From assembly GCF_001279525.1 (NCBI RefSeq), contig NZ_LGDY01000091.1, positions 310,001 through 374,000 on the forward strand: a DNA stretch of 64,000 nt. The letters run 5' to 3'. This document shows positions 59,744 through 64,000 of the stretch, piece by piece. A model generated the notes under the pieces. The model had not been told where the DNA came from. It ran no database searches and worked only from the letters and a program-made list of their open reading frames with translations. A program made the translations under genes and the position numbers. The first letter of the stretch is position 1, and the number at the start of each line of letters is the position of its first letter. The DNA comes from Nocardia sp. NRRL S-836. Its GTDB lineage: Bacteria; Actinomycetota; Actinomycetes; Mycobacteriales; Pseudonocardiaceae.

Positions 59744-60122
59744 CGGTCTGGACCATACCGCCGTAGCGGATGCCGTGCGGCCGGGAAAGCGGGCGGATGC
59801 CTGGGTACCGCGGTCGGTCGAACGGCGTGGTGGCGCGGTGTCCCATCGGCGATCCGAGTAAGAAGGGCAACGCAACGAGCACAGAGGGGTAGCAAGACAA
59901 GACTTCGCTGGCGACCGCCCGGAACTTTGAAATAGTCGAAAGGCAGACACCGGGCAGCAGGCTGGAACCAGGACCAAACCCCGGTGACTCGGGATGCGCA
60001 AGCCGACCTGCTCACCCGCGACCGAACAGGAAGTCCTCGGCGAATCCCGGACAGCTACTTCCGCAGGCACGGAGCCGTAATTGAACACCGCAGCACACGA
60101 GCCGGCATCAGTACTCAGGATC
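59744..60122. other. 379-bp intergenic region, relatively A+T-rich
   Basis: Must hold the divergent promoters of the SARP gene and the kinase operon. It contains short A+T-rich stretches (ACTTTGAAATAGTC near 59925) unlike the neighbouring genes. No gene or convincing repeat was found. Confidence 0.4.
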
Positions 60123-60962
60123 ATGGAGACTTACGGGTCAGCAAGCTCGCCAGGATCGGAGCCGGGTTGCCGTGTGCCGGGCCAACGGGGCCGATCGGGC
60201 GCGGGCATCGCACCGAAATCCCGAGATCAGGTGGTCAAGTACGGCCCGCCGAACACCGCGCTCGGCAGCCGCGTTGCCGCTCAAGGTGAATGGATTCTGC
60301 GACACAGCAACCAAGCCCTGCCGACGGTCCGCAGTGTTTTCCGGAACGACTCGCGGTGGGGATACACCATGGACCGGCTCGACACGATCCCTCTCGAACT
60401 GCTCGACAGCCGGAAGTTCGCGCCGTCCATCGTCCGGCTGCTGCAAGCCAGTTTGTGGCACCAGGCGCCCGAGGTCGAGTTCGACGAATCGGCACATGCC
60501 GATCGGCTGGCCCCCATCACGGCACCGTTGACCGGGCGCAGGAGAGACGTGTTCAACCAACTTCGCGACCGGATCGAATGGGATCGACTTTCCCGGGGCC
60601 TCACCCACGGGGATCCGATATTCGACAACGTCCTCTTCGCTCGCGACGGTGCGATGGTCTTGATCGATCCGATCCCGTCGACCCCGGGCCTTCCCGACGT
60701 GATCGCCCTGGACATCGGCCGAATCTTCCAGTCCTGCGTGGGATACGAGCGGGTGACCTACGAACTACCGGCGCCTGACGACGTCCCGCTCGACATCGTC
60801 ATCTCGATGACAGGACTGGAGCACGACGACCTGACAGCCGCTTTGTACTTCGGAATCGTGCACCTCCTCCGTTCGATGGTGTACGTCTCGGCCCGGAAGG
60901 CGAAGCACCTCCTGGAGGAATGCGTGGACAGCTTGATCGGAGCGGCGACATGTCGGCTGTAG
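60123..60962 (+). CDS. APH-fold small-molecule kinase
   Basis: 279-residue aminoglycoside-phosphotransferase-fold protein. Lys in QVVKYGP (ATP site), Glu in QGEWILR, hinge region YTMDRLD, catalytic loop LTHGDPIFDNVLF (HGDxxxxN) near residue 161 and metal-binding LIDPIPS near 180. The compact size and DPxP loop suggest a sugar or polyol substrate. ATG 60123 is weakly supported; TTG 60081 is possible. First of four overlapping genes with HAD, nucleotidyltransferase and Nudix proteins. Confidence 0.82.
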   Translation: METYGSASSPGSEPGCRVPGQRGRSGAGIAPKSRDQVVKYGPPNTALGSRVAAQGEWILRHSNQALPTVRSVFRNDSRWGYTMDRLDTIPLELLDSRKFAPSIVRLLQASLWHQAPEVEFDESAHADRLAPITAPLTGRRRDVFNQLRDRIEWDRLSRGLTHGDPIFDNVLFARDGAMVLIDPIPSTPGLPDVIALDIGRIFQSCVGYERVTYELPAPDDVPLDIVISMTGLEHDDLTAALYFGIVHLLRSMVYVSARKAKHLLEECVDSLIGAATCRL

Positions 60963-61504
60963 TGGTGTTCGACATCGACGGGGTGCTGGTCGACACCCGA
61001 GAGATCGTACGGCGGGCCTATGCCGAGGTCGGTGTCGAGTTGCCCGACCACCTCTGGGGTACCACGTGGCGCAATTGGCTTCCCCCGCTCTGCGGGGGAG
61101 ACCTCCTGCGCGCCCAGGTCGTCCACGATCGGAAAACCCGGTCTCACCTCGACTTGCTCAGCAGGACCAGGGTCACCACACTCGCGGGCGCTGAAGCCGC
61201 CCGCGAGCTGCACTCCCGCGGATGGACCGTCAAGTTCATCACCTCCGGCACACGCGAAGTCGTGCAGAGAACGCTTCACTCCGCTGATCCGTCATTGAAC
61301 GGGTTCCTGGCCGGAACCGATCTGGACAGCACGGGCAAACGGAAAGCGCTTGAGGAGATTTCTCCTGCGGGTGGCGTGTACGTCGACGACAACTACGACC
61401 TGGGCGTCAAGGTCACCGGAGGAAGCACCTGGAAACTGGTGCATTTCCACGGCCAGGCCGAGACGGAGTTGATCAAGGAGATCGGCGCGGTATGGATGTC
61501 GTGA
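60950..61504 (+). CDS. HAD-superfamily phosphatase
   Basis: 184-residue HAD protein: nucleophile VFDIDGVLVDTRE at residues 6-18, Ser/Thr in FITSGTRE, acidic motif YVDDNYDLG near 153. A small cap lies between motifs I and II. Could dephosphorylate a sugar phosphate or act on the kinase product. Starts 13 nt inside the kinase gene; the downstream gene starts 13 nt inside this one. Confidence 0.88.
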   Translation: MSAVVVFDIDGVLVDTREIVRRAYAEVGVELPDHLWGTTWRNWLPPLCGGDLLRAQVVHDRKTRSHLDLLSRTRVTTLAGAEAARELHSRGWTVKFITSGTREVVQRTLHSADPSLNGFLAGTDLDSTGKRKALEEISPAGGVYVDDNYDLGVKVTGGSTWKLVHFHGQAETELIKEIGAVWMS

Positions 61505-62190
61505 TCCTTGCCGCCGGACGCGGTAGCAGACTCGAGGACATCACACCGCCCTATTTCAAGCCGTTGATCATCGTCGATGGCGAACCTCTCATCCGCCGGC
61601 TCGTCCGGACGGCGTTGCGCATCTCAAGTGGGCGGATCGTGGTCGTCGCCGCCCCGGAGAACGCGCTGCCCCTCTGCCAAGTGCTGGGCGACCTCCCGGC
61701 GGAGATCGTCCTCCAGCGTCAGCCGAACGGACCAGGAGCCGCGCTCCTCACGGGTCTTCAGCTCGTCACCTCGCCCGAGGTCCAGGTCCTCCTCGGCGAC
61801 AACGTGGTGTCCGTCCGGGACGCGGAGAAGATCGCGCAGGCCGTCGTTCCGGCAGTCGGCGTCGTGCTGATGCACCCTGCCGAAGCCGAGCGGTACACGT
61901 ACCTGACGCCGAGCGGCCGCTGGGTCGAGAAGATTCCTTGCGACGAAGCCAAGGCCGAGCAGCGCCTGCCCTGCTGGGTCGGCCCGCTGAAGCTGAGGAC
62001 TGACGAGATCAAAGCCGCCATCGAGCGCCGGATCCGGAGCACGCGAACCGAGACGGACACGGTGGAGCGGGAAGTCCCCATCGGGCCACTGCTCAACGAG
62101 CAGGGTCCGGCCACCCTCGTTCCGGTGTCCTCTGTGGACATCGGCGTTCCCGCTGCCTGGCTCCCGGCAGGAAAACTCATCGAGGAATGA
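61492..62190 (+). CDS. Sugar-phosphate-type nucleotidyltransferase (NTP transferase)
   Basis: 232-residue GT-A-like nucleotidyltransferase. Signature VILAAGRGSRLEDITPPYFKPL at the N-terminus with the GxGxR loop and Lys, then PNGPGAALLTGL and the metal-binding Asp in LLGDNVVSV near residue 103. It should join an NTP to a phosphorylated compound. Length matches short LicC/CTP- or glucose-1-phosphate-type transferases; the substrate cannot be read from sequence. ATG 61492 lies within the HAD gene. Confidence 0.88.
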   Translation: MDVVILAAGRGSRLEDITPPYFKPLIIVDGEPLIRRLVRTALRISSGRIVVVAAPENALPLCQVLGDLPAEIVLQRQPNGPGAALLTGLQLVTSPEVQVLLGDNVVSVRDAEKIAQAVVPAVGVVLMHPAEAERYTYLTPSGRWVEKIPCDEAKAEQRLPCWVGPLKLRTDEIKAAIERRIRSTRTETDTVEREVPIGPLLNEQGPATLVPVSSVDIGVPAAWLPAGKLIEE

Positions 62191-62194
62191 TGTC

Positions 62195-62731
62195 ATGAGC
62201 AGCAGTTCTTCGGCCAAGGGGAAGTGGGTTCCCGAGGCCGAGTACGACGAGATCACCAAGAAGATCCCGATCCTGTGCATCGACGTGCTGCCGGTCCACC
62301 CGGGGCCGGAGCCACTGGTGGGACTGATCCTCCGCGACACCTTCTGGGGCCGCCGTCGATGGTGCCTCGTCGGCGGCGGAGTCCACCACGGCGAACCACT
62401 GACGAACGCCGTCGAGAGGGTCTTCGACTGGGCGCTGGGTGACCGGGTCTCACTCGACCTCGACACCCTGGACCTGAAGGAAGTCGTGGAGTACTTCCCC
62501 GATCCTGACACCGGCGAGTTCTTCGACCCCCGCAAGCATGCCGTCGCCCTCACCTACACCTGCGTCATGTCGGGTGACCCGCGTCCTCGTGGGAAGGCCT
62601 TCGATTTCCGCTGGTTCTCGCCCGACGCGCTTCCCGAGCGTGACTCCCTCGGTTTCGGGCAGGATCGTCTTGTACCGCGCCTCCTGGCTGCTCACGCCTC
62701 GACCAACCACCGAGCCGATCCGGCAACATGA
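62195..62731 (+). CDS. Nudix-fold protein with degenerate Nudix box
   Basis: 178-residue Nudix protein. The box GGGVHHGEPLTNAVERVFDWALGD near residue 60 keeps the first Gly, the first Glu and the Arg, but the catalytic REUxEE core is replaced by RVFDWA. Residues before it (WGRRRWCLVGGGV) match GDP-mannose mannosyl hydrolase-like proteins, which also lack part of the box. It may transfer or sense the product of the transferase. Starts 4 nt after the preceding stop. Confidence 0.85.
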   Translation: MSSSSSAKGKWVPEAEYDEITKKIPILCIDVLPVHPGPEPLVGLILRDTFWGRRRWCLVGGGVHHGEPLTNAVERVFDWALGDRVSLDLDTLDLKEVVEYFPDPDTGEFFDPRKHAVALTYTCVMSGDPRPRGKAFDFRWFSPDALPERDSLGFGQDRLVPRLLAAHASTNHRADPAT

Positions 62732-62861
62732 CGGTTTCGGCGGCTGCGGGCGGCACAGCGGGGCGCTGGCACGGGCGGTCGCGGCGTCGGGGGAGGTGCT
62801 GCTGACCGAACGACTGTCCACTCTGGACGGCGTCGAGGCCGGCCGCGATCACCCACTCGGG

Positions 62862-63740
62862 TCAACGCTGTGCCAGCACGTCGACGGCCAGCTCGCGGAC
62901 CGTCTTCTCGTCCACCTCGACACCGAGCCCCGGGCCGTCCTGCACCACCGCCCTGCCGTTCCGCACGGTGATACCCGACGCGTGCGGCGAGGCGATGAAC
63001 TGGCGGCCCTGAGCCGCCGCTGGCCCGCGATGTCGTTGGCGGGCAGCGGTTGCTCGAACGCGAACACCCCGAGCTTGGCGAGACCGCGGGCCGGCCGCAG
63101 TGCCTCGTCGCGCGTGTAGGCCTGGTTCGCGTCCACCCACAGCGGCGCGTCCGGCGCTGCCTCCCTGACCGCGCGCACCACGGCGAGGTCCGTGCGCTCG
63201 TCGTGCAGGCCGACCTTCACCTTGACCGCCCGGTAGCCCTCGGCCAGGCCTTCGGCGACGCACTCGGCGGCCTCCGCGGGCGTCTGGCCGGACACGACCC
63301 ACGCCAGCTCCACCTCGTCGTGCCGCCGCTGCCCCCACAGCGCGCCCAGCGGGACGCCGAGCGCCCGCCCGGCGAGGTCGTGCAGCGCCACGTCGACGGC
63401 GGCCTTCGCCAGCGGCGCGCCGATCGAGAAGCCGCGGTTGATCGTGCGCTCGAAGATGCGGCCGATGCCGTCGAGCTGCCAGACCGGCTGCCCGATGATC
63501 GCGGGCGCCAGGCAGCGGCTGATGGTCGTGAAGATCGATTCAGTCGTCTCGTAGGTCCACGCGGGGATCGGGGTCGCCTCGCCCCACCCGTGCACGCCAC
63601 CCGGACACCTTGACCAGCACGCGGATGCTCGGACGGCCGGCCACCGCGACCGGTCCGCCGGACATGCCGAACGACCGGGTGGTGGGCAGTGCGACGGCGA
63701 ACGTCTCGACCCGTTCGACCGTCAAGCCGCTCAGCTTCAT
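62862..63740 (-). pseudogene. Enolase-superfamily (mandelate racemase/muconate-lactonising-like) gene, decayed
   Basis: Reads in three frames. Residues MKLSGLTVERVETFAVALPT to VLVKVSGW (63740-63600) are frame 1; the frame then shifts near 63597 to HGWGEATPIPAWTYETTESIF and continues through the active-site region AVKVKVGLHDERTD, VDANQAY and FEQPLPANDIAG; near 63015 it shifts again to QFIASPHASGITVRNGRAVV and the stop. About 90-100 codons with the second metal ligand and the catalytic His/Asp region are missing at the second break. A proper GGAGG precedes the ATG, so decay looks recent. Confidence 0.85.
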
Positions 63741-63752
63741 CGATCCTCCACC

Positions 63753-63781
63753 TTGACCGGTCCGTGAGCCGGACATAGCGT
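63753..63781 (+). promoter_or_regulatory. Candidate promoter of the ABC permease gene
   Basis: TTGACC (63753-63758), 17-nt spacer, TAGCGT (63776-63781), upstream of GTG 63815. The palindromic operator starts 4 nt after the -10. Confidence 0.55.
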
Positions 63782-63784
63782 ACT

Positions 63785-63798
63785 GGAAAGCGCTTTCC
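63785..63798. promoter_or_regulatory. LacI-family-type operator
   Basis: Perfect 14-bp palindrome GGAAAGCGCTTTCC, of the GAAAGCGCTTTC class bound by LacI-family regulators, directly downstream of the promoter at 63753. Likely represses the transporter and perhaps the former enolase gene. Confidence 0.7.
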
Positions 63799-63814
63799 GA
63801 CCTCAGGGAGCTTC

Positions 63815-64000
63815 GTGGACAAGGTTTCGGCGGACCGCAGGCGGGGCGGCGTCGTCGAGCGGGCGTGGCGCCCGGTCGCGCTGATCTTCGCCTTCATCCT
63901 GGTGTGGCAGCTCGTCACCGCCACCGAGCTGGTCGAGCCCTACCTCGTGCCGTCGCCGGGCAAGACGGCCGACGTGCTGATCGGCAGGTGGTCGTACCTG
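63815..64000 (+). CDS. ABC transporter permease, SsuC/TauC-like (3' end outside window)
   Basis: The first 62 codons are visible: a charged N-terminus (DKVSADRRRGGVVERAWRP), one helix (VALIFAFILVWQLVTA), then ELVEPYLVPSPGKTADVLIG, which matches the start of nitrate/sulfonate/bicarbonate (BPD_transp_1) permeases. GTG 63815 after AGGGAG. Substrate cannot be determined; the divergent enolase-family remnant suggests an organic acid or sugar-acid catabolic locus. Expression is probably repressed through the palindrome at 63785. Confidence 0.85.
   Translation, partial: MDKVSADRRRGGVVERAWRPVALIFAFILVWQLVTATELVEPYLVPSPGKTADVLIGRWSYL

Noticed and set aside
59984..60289. A 101-codon plus-strand frame before the kinase
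   Set aside because: No Shine-Dalgarno, no recognisable domain, and it overlaps the kinase gene by about 170 bp in another frame.
56231..62731. Secondary-metabolite cluster controlled by the SARP
   Set aside because: No PKS, NRPS, terpene or RiPP core enzyme within reach; the kinase/transferase operon alone does not qualify.
62732..62861. Possible short gene between the Nudix gene and the enolase remnant
   Set aside because: Frames are open because of G+C bias only; no start with ribosome site and no known motif.
1..64000. tRNA, rRNA or tmRNA genes
   Set aside because: Read for cloverleaf arms, GTTCRA T-loops and rRNA core sequences on both strands; none convincing. A tRNAscan-SE and Rfam run would confirm.

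Overview
This window is high-GC actinobacterial chromosome: GTG and TTG starts are common, Shine-Dalgarno sequences are strong, and stop/start overlaps (ATGA, GTGA, TTGA) are frequent. The gene content (TatC next to a diacylglycerol kinase and HelY, IdeR-, DasR- and CebR-type operators, tandem RipC-like NlpC/P60 proteins, an ECF42 sigma factor with a DGPF partner, a SARP regulator) fits Pseudonocardiales, for example a Lentzea- or Saccharothrix-like genus. The genus is inference. There is no rRNA, tRNA, CRISPR array or prophage in the window. Layout, left third: 0-7 kb is core (3' end of tatC, diacylglycerol kinase, htpG, helY, a DUF4333 membrane protein). 7-14.5 kb holds an Eis-like acetyltransferase, a 5'-3' exonuclease, an Xaa-Pro peptidase with a coupled Lrp/AsnC regulator, a NarL-type two-component pair and a divergent ABC exporter. 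14.2-22.8 kb is a compact, apparently undescribed locus: two glycosyltransferase-like proteins (DUF2064 and GT2), a SAM methyltransferase, a membrane-anchored molybdopterin oxidoreductase, two integral membrane proteins, an NAD-dependent sugar epimerase and an OmpR/histidine-kinase pair. A degenerate ~75-bp tandem array interrupts it, and the first copy of that array is the coding 3' end of the DUF2064 gene. Layout, middle: 22.9-33.6 kb is carbohydrate and small-molecule metabolism (GH64 glucanase under a CebR-like operator, glucose dehydrogenase, alpha/beta hydrolase, XRE/MmyB regulator, SDR, GH65 phosphorylase with beta-phosphoglucomutase, VIT transporter). 33.6-40.4 kb is largely envelope and secreted: two paralogous NlpC/P60 proteins, an iron-regulated siderophore-binding lipoprotein, an Asp-box protein, prolyl aminopeptidase and a chitin-type LPMO under a DasR-like operator. 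40.6-46.8 kb looks accessory: a membrane NACHT NTPase, a methyltransferase, a solitary TnsA-like endonuclease, an EcsC-like protein, an SH3-like secreted protein and a frameshifted HTH/membrane protein. Layout, right third: 46.8-56.2 kb carries an alpha/beta hydrolase behind a small upstream ORF and hairpin, DedA, a CcdA/thioredoxin pair, an HPF-like protein whose 3' end is duplicated, a rifampin-phosphotransferase-like protein, the DGPF/ECF42 pair, CopC, two RsbW-like ATPases and a GntR regulator. 56.2-59.7 kb is a large SARP/AAA regulator. 60.1-62.7 kb is a tightly overlapping four-gene operon (APH-fold kinase, HAD phosphatase, nucleotidyltransferase, degenerate Nudix protein) that reads like a pathway making and sensing an activated small molecule; it is the best candidate here for an undescribed system together with the 14-23 kb locus. 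The window ends with a decayed enolase-superfamily gene diverging from an ABC permease, with a LacI-type palindrome over the permease promoter.
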